Below, in pieces: positions 18,445 through 28,138 of a stretch of 64,000 bases of DNA (the stretch's first letter is position 1; every line of letters begins with the position of its first letter). The translations under genes and the position numbers were made by a program. The DNA comes from an uncultured Bryobacterales bacterium (GTDB lineage Bacteria; Acidobacteriota; Terriglobia; Bryobacterales; UBA6623), in contig CATOTH010000010.1 in NCBI GenBank assembly GCA_951813065.1, positions 1 through 64,000 on the forward strand, given 5' to 3'. The notes under the pieces are model-generated. The model was given only the letters and a program-made list of their open reading frames with translations, was not told the DNA's origin and searched no databases.

Positions 18445-21400
18445 CTAGAACTCGTACCGCAAGCCAAACTGTAAAACCCTGGGTGGAATCAGGACCCTAG
18501 AGTAGTTCCCGAAACTCCCCGTAAATGTAAAGGACAGCGTCTCCCAAGCGTCTGCATTGAATCGTACGCTGTTCGTCAAGTTGAACGCCTCGGCTCGCAA
18601 CTGGAGGCTGTGTCCTTCGGAAGGCAGCTGAAAGCGCTTGCCGATGGCCATGTCCACCGAGAAGATGCCGTGGCCGCGGAGGTTGTTCCGCTGCCCGACG
18701 CCGCCGACCACGACTTGCCGGAACGACGACAGGGCGGTCGCCGGGTTGCTGAACACGTTCGGACCGGTGCCGCCTCCGATCAGAGAGGCGTTTGCCGTGT
18801 TGGTCTGTTCCGGTATCGGTCCGATCGGCTCGCCGAAGTGCTGGTAGCAGTAGCACGTCGGCCAGGCGAGTCCGTTCAGGACACTGAGCGGCATGCCCGA
18901 GGTGTAGCGCCACAGGCCACTGATCTGCCAGCCGCCAAGCACTGCCTGCCCGGCCGGGCCCATGCCCGCCAGGTATGGCTTGCCCCGCCCGAAGGGCATT
19001 TCCAGCACCCAGTTGGCGTTGAACTGGTGGCGCATGTCGAAATCGGAGAGTGCCCTCTGCGACTCTCTGTCCCAGGCGTTGATGACGCCAAACGTGGACC
19101 AGTAGGTGTCACCCGGGATCTGGCCGAATCGCTCTCCCTGGCTGCGTCGGGTGCCGACCGACGCCAGGTCCCTGGATTCGGACAGGGTGTAATTCAGGTC
19201 AAACCGGTACCCCCTGGTGAATCCCTTGCGCAGCGAAATCTGCATCGAGTGGTAAGTCGCTGTCCCGTACGAGCGCAACGCGTCGAAGCCCCAGAACTGA
19301 GGATTCATCGACAGCCCAGGACCCGAATCGGGGCAGACGGGAGCACAGGAGTAGTCCAGGTAGTACATCGCGGTTCCCGTGTCGGGGCTATTTGATCGGA
19401 TGACGTCGTACACTCGCTGGGTCGCGGTAAGGTCCCGCGTCGCCGAAGCGGAAAACTGGTTCTCGAAGAACGGGACCGTTGGCACGGACTGGGTCGGCCA
19501 GCCACCGCGCACCATGAGTTCGAGTTCCTGGAGCGCGTCAAGCAGGTACTGGCCGGATCCGGGATCCTTGAAGTTGGTGTACTGGGCAACGGCCGTGTCG
19601 TTGATCAGCTGCCTGCGGCTGAGCCTGCCGATATAGCCGACCTCCATCAGGAACCCGCCGCCCAACTCTCGGGAAACGGTCACGGTGGGGTTGATGCTGT
19701 ATGGCGGGAGCACACTCGAATCGACTCCCTGGCTCCAAGCCAGTCCGCTGGGGTTGGGCGTGCCGGGACCGCCTGGCGGCGGCGGTGCGACCCCAGCGGC
19801 AGGAAGGTTTGTCGGCCCTTCGAAGCGGGGCGAGTTCCCGACCGTGAAGTTCTGTGTCGTCACCTTGCTGCTCAGGCCGAACGCGTTACGGTCGATCATC
19901 TGGATCATGCCCATGCCGAAGATGTCGTAGAAGAGCCCCGCGCCTGCCCGAATCGATGTCTTGCCCGGACCGCCGAAGAGCTTGGCCAGGAATCCGTCGC
20001 GAGCCTGTGGCGAGAACGCGATGGCGAGCCGCGGCGAGAAGTTCTTCGAGTGTGTTGCCCACAGCGGTCCTCCGTTGGGGTCGTCTACTCCCACGAAACC
20101 GATAGGCCCCGCTTCATGGGTCGGCCGGCCGCTCTCGGCCAGTTCCATGCGGGTCGCAATGTAGTTGTCCAGCCTTGGGGTAATGCGGACCTGCACCCCG
20201 TTGACCTCTCTCACAGGAGGCATGAACGACCAGCGCAGTCCCGCCGTAATGGTCAGACCCGGCCGGGCGCGCCAAGTGTCCTGGAAGTACAACTCCAACT
20301 CTTCCATGCCAAACGTCCGGCTGACCGGGTCCCCCACGGAGAGAGGGTTGCCCTGGATGTCGTAGTTGTAGTTCGCGTCGTAGTAGTTGACGAGGCCCAG
20401 AACTGTGGCCATGGTCTCCCGGTAGGATCCGGGACTCGCAGGGGCGACAGCGAGCGGCGTGTCGAACAACGAGGGGCCGTCCGTCAACGCCCAAGCGGCT
20501 TGCTTCGCGAAGTGAAAGCTATTGCCGGAGTTCATCCGGCGATTTCGGATGGAGCGGAATACTCCGCCGAATTGCCAGGTGTGCTGGCCCCGCACAATCG
20601 AGATGTCTTCCGCCACGGTGTGCGCCGGCAGGTAGTTTGACTCGGGTGTCGTCGTGCCGGTGGAATCATCGATGATGCTGTCGCCCAAGCTCACCCTGGA
20701 CGCGGTCTGGACTCCGGACAGCTTTACCTGCTGGCCCGTGAAGCCGTACCGGAAGTTGCTGACGGTGCCGCTACCGATCAAGCCCGTGTATCCGACTGCC
20801 AGTCCGCGACTTCTGTCGTCCGTCTCCCTGTTCGGATCCTGGCCGGGGAACTGCGGCACGCTGCCGATATGGTCGTGCTGGAAATTCCCGCGCACGAACA
20901 TGCGGTGGGCGCCGTTCTCGTCGGCGTTCCAGTCCACCTTCGAAATGACCGTGTTCCAGACCAGCGGGGTCGAGGCAGTGAACCTGTACCCGGCGGTGTT
21001 CAGTCCGTCGCCGACGGTGGAGTCATTCGGGGTGGGGAAGGCACTGAAGTACTGCAGCGCGGCCGGGCTGGGACCGACTTTCAGGGGATCGATCTGGGAG
21101 CGGATGAACGCCGGGTCGAGTTCCTGGACGGCTCCCCCGGCACCCCTGTATTTCACGAATCCCTGGCGCAGGGAGTCATTCGGCACCGTCCGCACTGCGC
21201 TGCCCTCACTGGCATCCCGCCGCCCTTCGTAGTTGGCGAAGTAGAACAGGCGCCCCTCCCGGACGGGGCCGCCGACAGAGGCGCCAAAAACGTTGCGGAT
21301 CAGCTTCGCGCGGTCGACACCGGCCCGATTGTTGAAGAAGTCGTTGGCCGCGGTTGCGGTATTGCGGTGGAATTCGTAGAGCGACCCATGGATGTCATTC

Positions 21401-22179
21401 GTTCCGCTTCGGGTCACCAACGCGACCTGCGCCCCGGCGGAACGGCCTTGATCAGCGTTCGCAGTGGTTGTGACGACACGGAACTCCTGGATAGAGTCCA
21501 GCGTGTTGCGCAGCACGCTCGTGAACGGCAGGCGTCCGTTCTGATCGTTGACGTCGACACCGTCAAGCGTCACATTCGACTGGTCACTACGGGCGCCGTT
21601 CACGGTGCCGTTCCGGATGTCGCCAGCCTTCTTCGAGTCCAGAGGATCGGCGCTCAGAAACGTGACGCCTGCCTGGAGCGAAAGCAAGCCTGCCGGATTG
21701 CGGGCGTTTAGCGGGAGCTGCTGGATAGGCTTGGTTCCGAACGCGTTCCCGACCGAAGCGTCAGTCGTGTTGACCTGCGCCGCCGAGGCGGAAACCGTGA
21801 CAGCTTCCTCAACCGCCTCGACCGTGCCGAACACCACTGGGAGCGAAACGTTGGTGTTGACGAGCAGCGAGACGCCCTCGACGATCACCGGTGCGAAGCC
21901 CTCCCGGACCGCCGACAGCGTATACGACCCGGGCGGCACCTGGGCGAACGTGTAGTTCCCCTCTTCGTTGGACTCCACGGAGCGCTGGAAGCCATTGGCT
22001 TCGTTCATGATGTCGATTTCCGCGCCGGGGACCACACCGCCGGTTTCGTCGGTGACCACCCCGCTAAGGCCGCTCGATTGCCCAAACAAAGCAGGCCCAG
22101 AAAGCAATGCAAACAACATGGCTAGCGATGCAGTGCGGGCCCAAATTACGCGATTGTATGGCTTCCTCGAGACTGTCAT
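18445..22179 (-). CDS. TonB-dependent receptor with carboxypeptidase-regulatory domain (Oar-like)
   Basis: A 1244-residue outer-membrane protein. A signal peptide (ALLSGPALFGQ) is followed by a carboxypeptidase-regulatory-like domain (LSGVVTDETGGVVPGAEIDI), a plug domain carrying LPLNARNPAGLLSLQAG and VNGARSDQSNVTLDGVDVND, then a long beta barrel ending in QFGLRYEF, with the terminal Phe expected for assembly by the Bam machinery. This Oar-like architecture is greatly expanded in Acidobacteriota, where it is thought to import oligosaccharides or other polymers; the ligand is unknown. The gene is intact. Its upstream region contains a 20-base perfect tandem duplication (22226-22265). No adjacent SusD-like, hydrolase or sigma/anti-sigma gene is seen. 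Confidence 0.92.
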   Translation of the reverse strand: MTVSRKPYNRVIWARTASLAMLFALLSGPALFGQSSGLSGVVTDETGGVVPGAEIDIMNEANGFQRSVESNEEGNYTFAQVPPGSYTLSAVREGFAPVIVEGVSLLVNTNVSLPVVFGTVEAVEEAVTVSASAAQVNTTDASVGNAFGTKPIQQLPLNARNPAGLLSLQAGVTFLSADPLDSKKAGDIRNGTVNGARSDQSNVTLDGVDVNDQNGRLPFTSVLRNTLDSIQEFRVVTTTANADQGRSAGAQVALVTRSGTNDIHGSLYEFHRNTATAANDFFNNRAGVDRAKLIRNVFGASVGGPVREGRLFYFANYEGRRDASEGSAVRTVPNDSLRQGFVKYRGAGGAVQELDPAFIRSQIDPLKVGPSPAALQYFSAFPTPNDSTVGDGLNTAGYRFTASTPLVWNTVISKVDWNADENGAHRMFVRGNFQHDHIGSVPQFPGQDPNRETDDRSRGLAVGYTGLIGSGTVSNFRYGFTGQQVKLSGVQTASRVSLGDSIIDDSTGTTTPESNYLPAHTVAEDISIVRGQHTWQFGGVFRSIRNRRMNSGNSFHFAKQAAWALTDGPSLFDTPLAVAPASPGSYRETMATVLGLVNYYDANYNYDIQGNPLSVGDPVSRTFGMEELELYFQDTWRARPGLTITAGLRWSFMPPVREVNGVQVRITPRLDNYIATRMELAESGRPTHEAGPIGFVGVDDPNGGPLWATHSKNFSPRLAIAFSPQARDGFLAKLFGGPGKTSIRAGAGLFYDIFGMGMIQMIDRNAFGLSSKVTTQNFTVGNSPRFEGPTNLPAAGVAPPPPGGPGTPNPSGLAWSQGVDSSVLPPYSINPTVTVSRELGGGFLMEVGYIGRLSRRQLINDTAVAQYTNFKDPGSGQYLLDALQELELMVRGGWPTQSVPTVPFFENQFSASATRDLTATQRVYDVIRSNSPDTGTAMYYLDYSCAPVCPDSGPGLSMNPQFWGFDALRSYGTATYHSMQISLRKGFTRGYRFDLNYTLSESRDLASVGTRRSQGERFGQIPGDTYWSTFGVINAWDRESQRALSDFDMRHQFNANWVLEMPFGRGKPYLAGMGPAGQAVLGGWQISGLWRYTSGMPLSVLNGLAWPTCYCYQHFGEPIGPIPEQTNTANASLIGGGTGPNVFSNPATALSSFRQVVVGGVGQRNNLRGHGIFSVDMAIGKRFQLPSEGHSLQLRAEAFNLTNSVRFNADAWETLSFTFTGSFGNYSRVLIPPRVLQFGLRYEF

Positions 22180-22656
22180 GGTTTCAAGAGTATACTATCG
22201 CATTGCCTATATCATAGAAGCATTAACTTGGAAGCTGGCCAAAATACTTGGAAGCTGGCCAAAATGTCGGGTCAGTCTAAGGTATTGGAACGAAAGCGGC
22301 TAGACATACTCTTCCGAGTGCGTCACCGGCACTCCGATGGGAGACCGGGCGGAGAATGGGATCAAACCCATTCATTCATCAAATCAATGTAAATCAATGC
22401 CTATATGCGATCGAACTCGATGATCTCGTGTCGGCAATTCCGTGCCGCGGGTGGGCTTCTACCGGGCTACTCAATTGCCCCACGAGTTGACTGGTCTTGC
22501 TCGTAGCCTTATGAGTAGCGACACTGCTCGAGCGGGCGGGCCGCTTTGCAATTTCAATTGGAATCCATCCTCGGGATCTCGGCGAGAGACGAGCGGACCC
22601 CTTCCGGATTGTTGAGAGCTCATCAGCTCATGGCGGTCACTAGCGACACACCTGAG
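22180..22656. repeat. Spacer with a perfect 20-bp tandem duplication (22226-22265)
   Basis: Upstream region of the large TonB receptor. The 20-mer ACTTGGAAGCTGGCCAAAAT occurs twice in direct succession at 22226-22245 and 22246-22265, beginning 47 bases upstream of the receptor start codon. It could be a duplicated regulator site or a replication slip. The rest, to 22656, is AT-richer than the flanks and shows no credible gene. Confidence 0.7.
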
Positions 22657-23700
22657 TCAGGGTGTATCGCCGCGCGCTACCGTCACCACGTAGGTCCCTG
22701 TTGTCACCCCGTCTTCTGCTGTTACTTCGATCTCTATCGTGTTCCTTCCCGTCTGAAGGCCGGCAAACGTAACGATTCGCCGCCGCAGGTCGCGCACCGT
22801 GATGTCTCCGAGCTGCATGCGTTCAAAGGTGAGGTCGGTTGAGCGAACCGCCAGTGCGGTGCCGTCCGCTGCTCTGCCGCTCTGTCTAAGCTTCGCAATG
22901 GTCTGGGTCAGAATCGCCATCTTGACCGCAGTGACCTCCGCAGGCACGCTTGCCTCGTAGGATGTGGTTTCCGGACCAAAGGCCGGCCGCAGGATGCCGC
23001 CTCCCGTCGCTATGTCAAGACCGAAGAAGCCGGCCGCTCCTTCCTCCAGCGACAAGTCCCTCAGCTTCGTCTCCTTGCTGGGTGCCTGCCGGACCACCGC
23101 AACGGTGTAGTTCTCTGTTCTTGAGGCGTCCTCGGCCGTCGCCAAGACCTCGATTACGTTCCGACCTACCGCCAAGCCCGAGACGGTCAGGTCGCTCACC
23201 TCTAGACCCGTACCGTCAGAGCCAGTCCCGCTTACTTGAATGGCAGTACCTGCCTCCTTTCGCTGGACCGATATGCCGAGATCGGTCACCCGGTACGGTA
23301 CGTCTGCAGCGTAGGATTTCGTGTCACTTGAGAAGGCGGGACTCAGGCTGGATTCGGTCAGTCGCAGAGAAGTCAAGGTCGGGTCGCTCCCCAATGTCTC
23401 AGCACGGGTAACCGCCACTTCATAGGTCTTCGCCAGCTCGGGCTTCTTGGGCACGCTCACCGTAACCCAGATTGCGTTCTCGCCGAACCCCAGGCCGTCG
23501 AAAGACTGTATATGCAGTCGTTTGTCGCGCACCTTCGTGGACCAAGCCTTACGCTTCAGCTTGTTCCCGTCCGGCGCGGTGTACCGCTTCGCGGTGGCCT
23601 TGGACGAAGAGTCGCCCAATGCGACCAGCGTGATTCCTGTGGCGCTGCGAGGGGCGCTGATCGCATACAAGACAGTTCCCGCCGTGTGATCCACCTGCAA
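22657..23700 (-). CDS. Cadherin-like beta-sandwich repeat protein, probably 5'-truncated
   Basis: About 347 residues containing at least three repeats of the cadherin-like beta-sandwich type (Pfam PF12733-like). Each shows a pattern of L..L.LS...L.PAF...T.SY.A.VP near its start and a closing GRN.IE...TAEDG...T.Y.V.V.R strand; examples are SLRLTESSLSPAFSSDTKSYAADV and FGPETTSYEASV. Such repeats occur in large secreted or surface proteins. There is no signal peptide. The only start in this frame is a TTG at 23700, and codons preceding it also look coding (GFFEKKPKADLLAQHG) before an in-frame stop near 23830. I read it as a gene that has lost its 5' end or carries a frameshift there. Confidence 0.65.
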   Translation of the reverse strand: MQVDHTAGTVLYAISAPRSATGITLVALGDSSSKATAKRYTAPDGNKLKRKAWSTKVRDKRLHIQSFDGLGFGENAIWVTVSVPKKPELAKTYEVAVTRAETLGSDPTLTSLRLTESSLSPAFSSDTKSYAADVPYRVTDLGISVQRKEAGTAIQVSGTGSDGTGLEVSDLTVSGLAVGRNVIEVLATAEDASRTENYTVAVVRQAPSKETKLRDLSLEEGAAGFFGLDIATGGGILRPAFGPETTSYEASVPAEVTAVKMAILTQTIAKLRQSGRAADGTALAVRSTDLTFERMQLGDITVRDLRRRIVTFAGLQTGRNTIEIEVTAEDGVTTGTYVVTVARGDTP

Positions 23701-24102
23701 TCCATGTTGCGCAAGGAGATCTGCTTTGGGCTTCTTCTCGAAAAACCCGAGATACGCCCGGAGTGGATCCGGGCTCTGGGCGGCAGCTCTATCGGTTAGG
23801 CCGGGGATCGACGGAACCGTCGATCGACGCTAGGGCCAGCAGGAGAGTGAAAGCCCGCTCCTGGCGCAACGGAGTGCTTCGAAAGGACCGGGCGCCATCA
23901 TTGCCCCCTGCTCTGCCGACCGTTGCTGTCGGGTATCTTCGCCTTCCTTGAGAATTGTAGTTGCTTTAGGCGATGACCGCCTTGTTTCGAGAGTGCATTT
24001 GATCCGTCCTCGCTGATAGTTGGGGGCAATTCCAGCTCGCCGTTCACGATTCCGAGCGGGCAGGTTTTCGGCCTACAAGTATAAACGTGTACAGGTATCA
24101 GC
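23701..24102. other. Spacer with possible frameshifted 5' part of the beta-sandwich gene
   Basis: On the minus strand, 23700-23825 continues the frame of the beta-sandwich gene up to an in-frame TAG. A different frame just upstream reads RAFTLLLALAS, which resembles a signal-peptide core. That is compatible with a frameshifted N-terminus but is too short to be decisive. Nothing recognisable was found from 23900 to 24102. Confidence 0.3.
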
Positions 24103-24561
24103 TCAGTTCTCGCACTTCCGCGATTGAAGGCAATCTGACCGCGGCCCCGAGAGAAGAGGCAACGCTTGCCTGGTTCGGGGAGAGCTGGTGCCGAAAGATT
24201 CCGCGAATGCCTTCTCAAGCTCGCTGCCGCCGTTCTTCTCCATGAAAATCTGGGCGATCTGATCGTAGGAAAGGCTTTTTACCCAGGAAGCGGATTCGAG
24301 CACTTGTGCGACAACGTCTCTCGGCGTCCGGTCTCTCTTCAACTCGATGACGTGTAGGTTCCCGTCCGCGTCGACAGCAAGCATGTCGATAAGATTCCCG
24401 TAGGCTGTTGGAACTTGGCAGCCAACCAGCATGAGTTCCGGCGAGTGGATCGAGATGTCCTTGGCAAGCGCCTCCTCGAGCCTTGACTCACTGTCCATGG
24501 ATGAAATGGGAACCTGTTTCGGTACACTCCCTTGACGCCAGACCCCGATTTCGATTGGCAT
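24103..24561 (-). CDS. NucS/DUF91-like PD-(D/E)XK nuclease, truncated
   Basis: About 153 residues. The N-terminal MPIEIGVWRQGS and the core around NLIDMLAVDADGNLHVIELKRDRTPRDVVAQVLESASWV match the DUF91/NucS-like nuclease family: the Asp in NLIDML and the E-x-K in VIELKRD are the PD-(D/E)XK catalytic residues. Related full proteins are considerably longer. Here homology ends at AFAESFGTSS and the remaining 25 residues look like out-of-frame sequence, so the 3' part is lost or frameshifted. The start is ATG 24561 with GGAGAGG upstream; the longer frame to 24807 is not conserved. The gene is divergent from the uncharacterised cassette at 24.9-26.6 kb. Confidence 0.75.
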   Translation of the reverse strand: MPIEIGVWRQGSVPKQVPISSMDSESRLEEALAKDISIHSPELMLVGCQVPTAYGNLIDMLAVDADGNLHVIELKRDRTPRDVVAQVLESASWVKSLSYDQIAQIFMEKNGGSELEKAFAESFGTSSPRTRQALPLLSGPRSDCLQSRKCEN

Positions 24562-24937
24562 TCCTGCATTCTCCTCTCCAGGGGCGCGCGGGCATGCTCG
24601 CAGGGGAATCGAACCGATCGAGAAGCCCGGGACTTGAATCGCGAGCCTCTTGCACACTTGTGGAAAAAGCCTGTCGCAAGAGACGGTGGGTCGCGAATCG
24701 GACTGGAAAACCTCCAGACTGAGCTTGTATGCACCTGTTGCGCGCTCTCTCGCAACCGGAGATGTCAACCGCTTCGGTTTGCGCGCCAGTTGTCTGCGCT
24801 CGTCCAATCATCGGCTCCGGCCAGGGGTGCAAGCGGAACGGTGACGATTCGCGGGTACTCATCAGCGGACATATGCCGCACTTAGGCCAGCAGTGCAATT
24901 TGCCTAACGAAGGACACTACTGGCTGCATTCAGTAAG
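24562..24937. other. Divergent spacer between the NucS-like gene and the uncharacterised cassette
   Basis: No gene is supported. The region must hold the promoters of the leftward nuclease gene and the rightward cassette. The ribosome-binding site of the former lies at about 24565-24578 on the minus strand. Open frames here are short and lack family resemblance. Confidence 0.35.
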
Positions 24938-25417
24938 TGTTGTTGCTACAGCGGAATTCCACAATCCGTCGATCCTGAATCCCGACTTCCTAAAGTCCCA
25001 AGGGATCTTGCCTACGACTTGGTTGTCTCGTACATAGAGCGACTTCCGCATGTCCCCTGCCGGAGCCTTGGCCTGAATTACGTCGTGGCCGCTACGACGG
25101 ATGACCCGCAAGAGTGGCTAACCAAGCAGTACCTGAAGGATGGGGTCTGGTTGCATGGTGAGCCAACCGTACGCAGCATGGTTCCCAAATTCACCTTTGA
25201 GACGGATGAAGGAGTACTGTGTCTTTTGTCTCTGGATGCGGGCGACTCGAAACGAGGCAATCACCAACCGGTGCCCGCAGTCATTGCGAATTGCAACTTG
25301 CATCACGAGGGGCCGCTTGATGCAAATGGCATTTGTGATGCGGTCGGTCGTTGGCCCCAACGTCAGGAATTCGCAATGGCGGCGCTTGATCGACTACTAA
25401 GGAGCGCACAGACGTGA
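24938..25417 (+). pseudogene. Conserved uncharacterised protein, first gene of a cassette, broken
   Basis: Two frames together resemble one protein. The first ends with VATAEFHNPSILNPDFLKSQGILPTTW and then stops at 25037. The second, open from upstream of 25019, reads DLVVSYIERLPHVPCRSLGLNYVV, then WLTKQYLKDGVWLHGEPTVRSMVPKF, and finishes with ANCNLHHEGPLDANGI and a WPQRQEFAMAALDRLL helix. I recall similar N-terminal and C-terminal segments in single uncharacterised proteins of about 220 residues, which would place an internal deletion plus frameshift near 25000-25020. The second frame lacks an ATG; TTG 25019 is the listed option. Its stop overlaps the next start as GTGA at 25414-25417. No function is assigned. 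Confidence 0.5.
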
Positions 25418-26217
25418 GAGTGGGCGCAATGTTGAGCAGCACAACGGAAGGAAGCACTAGGGTCACACCGGTCCAGTCCGGGTTGATGCGTTCTCTCCCG
25501 ACCAGTAGTCATTTACCCGTCACGCTACGAGTTCCGGCCAGTATGGATGCCGATTTGATTTCCCCTGATGGTGGTGAGCTGTTTGAATGGGCCGGTGGAG
25601 CTGAGCAACTGCACGACATCGTCGTTGGGCTAGGGCTCCGCGCGGCCACTAGAGCGAGCAATCTGGAGATGGCGAGATGGCGGATTGTCCATCCGACGCA
25701 AGCAACTGCCGTGCGCTGTCTGTTGCCAGTCGAGAGCGGCCTAGCCGAACGTACTGATCACGAGACTTCAAGCCTAGCGGAGAAGGTCTCTTGGCGTCGC
25801 TTCCTTAGCAATGCGACAACCTGTCGAGAGATAACCGATCTGTTGCGCGGATTTGGACGGATTTCCATTGCGGACCGACTCGACTATCTTCGAGGGTTGC
25901 ATCATGACGATCCCGATGAACCGTTGCCAGAATTCGAGTCGCTTCGAACTCTTGGTAGCGTCGTCTTGAGCGAAGGACAGTTGCCAAACCCCGAAATCGG
26001 TCTGACACCTCGCGGCCTTGCGGTTGGCCAGTGGAGAATGCCCCCGGATGGCATTCTTGCCATCGAGTTCCACGCTCACGACTGGATTCGATTCGCGGGG
26101 ATTGGCATCAGTCCTCGACCTCCTGATCAGCGACGAAGAATTAGCGGGATGTTAGAAAAGCATAGAGCCATGAGCGCCATTCGTGACTTCGCCGGGCACT
26201 TAGTGGGGTGGCGGTGA
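25414..26217 (+). CDS. Uncharacterised 267-residue protein, second gene of a coupled cassette
   Basis: Function not recognised. It starts with GTG at 25414, overlapping the stop of the preceding gene by four bases (GTGA), a sign of translational coupling. The protein appears soluble, with a central segment SLAEKVSWRRFLSNATTCREITDLLRGFGR and a C-terminal beta-rich part (LTPRGLAVGQWRMPPDGILAIEF, then WIRFAGIG). No catalytic motif, transmembrane segment or signal peptide is visible. The following gene starts inside its last codons. I recall comparable protein sets from unrelated bacteria as unannotated neighbours, but I cannot verify that here. Confidence 0.65.
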   Translation: MRVGAMLSSTTEGSTRVTPVQSGLMRSLPTSSHLPVTLRVPASMDADLISPDGGELFEWAGGAEQLHDIVVGLGLRAATRASNLEMARWRIVHPTQATAVRCLLPVESGLAERTDHETSSLAEKVSWRRFLSNATTCREITDLLRGFGRISIADRLDYLRGLHHDDPDEPLPEFESLRTLGSVVLSEGQLPNPEIGLTPRGLAVGQWRMPPDGILAIEFHAHDWIRFAGIGISPRPPDQRRRISGMLEKHRAMSAIRDFAGHLVGWR

Positions 26218-26633
26218 GAGGTCAGGCGATTCCCGATTCTGATCACGTTTCGCGCTACTGCAAGCCATGCGCGGTGCAAGATGGCTTGCCGCTTGTCGGG
26301 GCTTTGCTCCCAAGGCCAAGCGAGGAATATGTGTCTGCTAATTGGATTAAGTATCTCGATTCCAAGGACTTAGCCACTGCCGTTGAGGAAGTCCGCACCA
26401 GATTTCAAAGCAGAAAATACCGTCTCAGGCCGAACGGTAGATTCGCAGTCTTGAACGTTGGTCGCTCTAGGGAGTCTGTTACTGAAATCCAAAGTCAAAT
26501 CGAGTTTGAGCACCTGCCGCTTGACGACGATGACTCCCACGCCGGAATTGTTGGGATCGGTGAAGAAGATCTAGCCATAGCCACTGAGATCGCAAGACTT
26601 GTGGGTCCCGGTGATATACATCCTGCAATCTGA
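26208..26633 (+). CDS. Uncharacterised 141-residue protein, third gene of a coupled cassette
   Basis: Starts with GTG at 26208, overlapping the previous gene by 10 bases. Recognisable conserved-looking stretches are DHVSRYCKPCAV at the N-terminus, EEYVSANWIKYL, and RLRPNGRFAVLNVGRSR, followed by SHAGIVGIGEEDLAIATEIARLV near the C-terminus. The pattern gives an impression of a small enzyme or modifier-like fold, but there is no motif I can assign to a family. The strict overlap with its neighbour indicates that the two products are made together. Confidence 0.65.
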   Translation: MAVRGQAIPDSDHVSRYCKPCAVQDGLPLVGALLPRPSEEYVSANWIKYLDSKDLATAVEEVRTRFQSRKYRLRPNGRFAVLNVGRSRESVTEIQSQIEFEHLPLDDDDSHAGIVGIGEEDLAIATEIARLVGPGDIHPAI

Positions 26634-26922
26634 CTGCATCAGGTGCGACTTCGTAGGTGCCATGGGATCATTGGCCGTGCGATCTACGCTGCGGGTGCTC
26701 GAGGCGTGGTGGCACATGGCTGTGTAAGCGCCAGGTGGTGCCGCTTGAAGTGGACCGGCGTGGCAAGAGCCGCTATAGGGTCCGGTCGGTTGTTGGGCTC
26801 CCGGCATAACGTCTCTCGATATTTTGGGAAGCGTGCGAGACCACTGTTCAGTGCGGCATGCAGTGAGAGCGCTCACAGGACCAATCCACCGTGAGGGCTT
26901 GTTCGACTTCGACGAGCCCAGT
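26634..26922. other. Spacer after the uncharacterised cassette
   Basis: No supported gene. Open frames here are short and antisense to one another; I see no terminator with a T-run, no tRNA and no clear repeat. Confidence 0.3.
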
Positions 26923-27945
26923 TCATTGTTCCTGTGCCCTCGAATGCTGGATCGCATCGAGCGCGACATCCACAAATCCCGGGTCCCATGCTTGGTCCAA
27001 GACCGTAGCCTCGTCCATTCCGCCGATTCTTCCAAGGATGACGCGAGCGCGGTACGCGTGGCCGCTCCAAGACCAGCGAGCGCATTCAACCAGGGGCGCG
27101 AGTGATCTCTGCAAGATCGCAGCCATGACACCGGGACCGCGATCCTCTGTGAGCCTTTCCAGCAATGCGGTCGACTTCCCTCGGTCCGTGCGCACGTCAG
27201 AATTCAGCAAGTCCACAAACGGGTCGTACGGAATGGGAGCTTGCAGTTCGACCTTCGAGGATGCCAGGACCCACAGAGCCCTGATGGCGTTATTCCGGAC
27301 GGTCCGGTCTGGATCGAGGGCACTGTAAGCCAGGGCTTCGATCTGATCGGCTGAATGGAGGCCGTACCCGATTGCATCAATGGCGATCGCTCGATGGCGA
27401 GCGTTGGAGGATTCTCGAGAGACTGCGAATAGTCGCACAGACTTGCTCGAGGCGTATTCCCGGATGCGCTGCTGGAGTGCTCGGATGCCCGGGTCGTGCG
27501 AGAGCGAATAGCCCCGGGAGTGATCTTCCAGGACCAGACCATCTCCGCGTGAGACGGCTTGCCGAACCGCCTCCTCGTATTGTTCGTAGACGATCAGGAA
27601 ATCGGCGTCCAGTTGGTGCACACCTGCAGGTTGAGGATTCATCTGGACGCGCGATCCAGAGCCGTCCGCCAGACCGACGTAGATAATCCGGTTGCCGGCT
27701 TCGTCGCAGCAGACAACATTGACGCCGGAAGGGCTTCTGCCGAGCAACTCCTCGATTTCCGACGTGAGGAGTTTATTGGCTTCGCTGGTCCACGGGTCTC
27801 CAGGTTGAATGGTGAGATCGCTGCGTAGCGCATCGATGTCTACGCTTGCGTACGCAAAGAAATCGATGGCGCCTATCGTCGGCTGGGCCGCACAAACAGC
27901 AATCGAAAGAAGAGTTGCAACGAAGCGCGGGACGAGGGTGCTCAT
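26923..27945 (-). CDS. Exported hypothetical protein with HEAT-like helical C-terminus
   Basis: A 340-residue protein with a clear signal peptide (MSTLVPRFVATLLSIAVCAAQ) followed by about 120 residues of mixed alpha-beta sequence. The C-terminal half, from about residue 150, is helical and repeated in character: AIAIDAIGYGLHSADQIEALAYSALDPDRTVRNNAIRALWVLA resembles HEAT/Armadillo repeat helices. HEAT-repeat proteins usually mediate protein-protein contacts. Export places it in the periplasm or outside. Specific function unknown. It is a monocistronic gene facing the cassette at 24.9-26.6 kb. Confidence 0.72.
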   Translation of the reverse strand: MSTLVPRFVATLLSIAVCAAQPTIGAIDFFAYASVDIDALRSDLTIQPGDPWTSEANKLLTSEIEELLGRSPSGVNVVCCDEAGNRIIYVGLADGSGSRVQMNPQPAGVHQLDADFLIVYEQYEEAVRQAVSRGDGLVLEDHSRGYSLSHDPGIRALQQRIREYASSKSVRLFAVSRESSNARHRAIAIDAIGYGLHSADQIEALAYSALDPDRTVRNNAIRALWVLASSKVELQAPIPYDPFVDLLNSDVRTDRGKSTALLERLTEDRGPGVMAAILQRSLAPLVECARWSWSGHAYRARVILGRIGGMDEATVLDQAWDPGFVDVALDAIQHSRAQEQ

Positions 27946-28138
27946 CGAACTCCAGGTCCATTCGACTTGCCGCCGAACCGACTTGGTCTGATGGAGGCAT
28001 CGGGGAATATCAGTCCGGGCAGAGAGTGCGATCTGATTTCAAAGCACCTGCGGGGTCTTCCGGATGGCATTTTCGATTAGCGTCTCAGCCGCACCCAGTG
28101 CGGTCTAGTGTCAATACGCTCGCTTGCCGATAGCGGAT

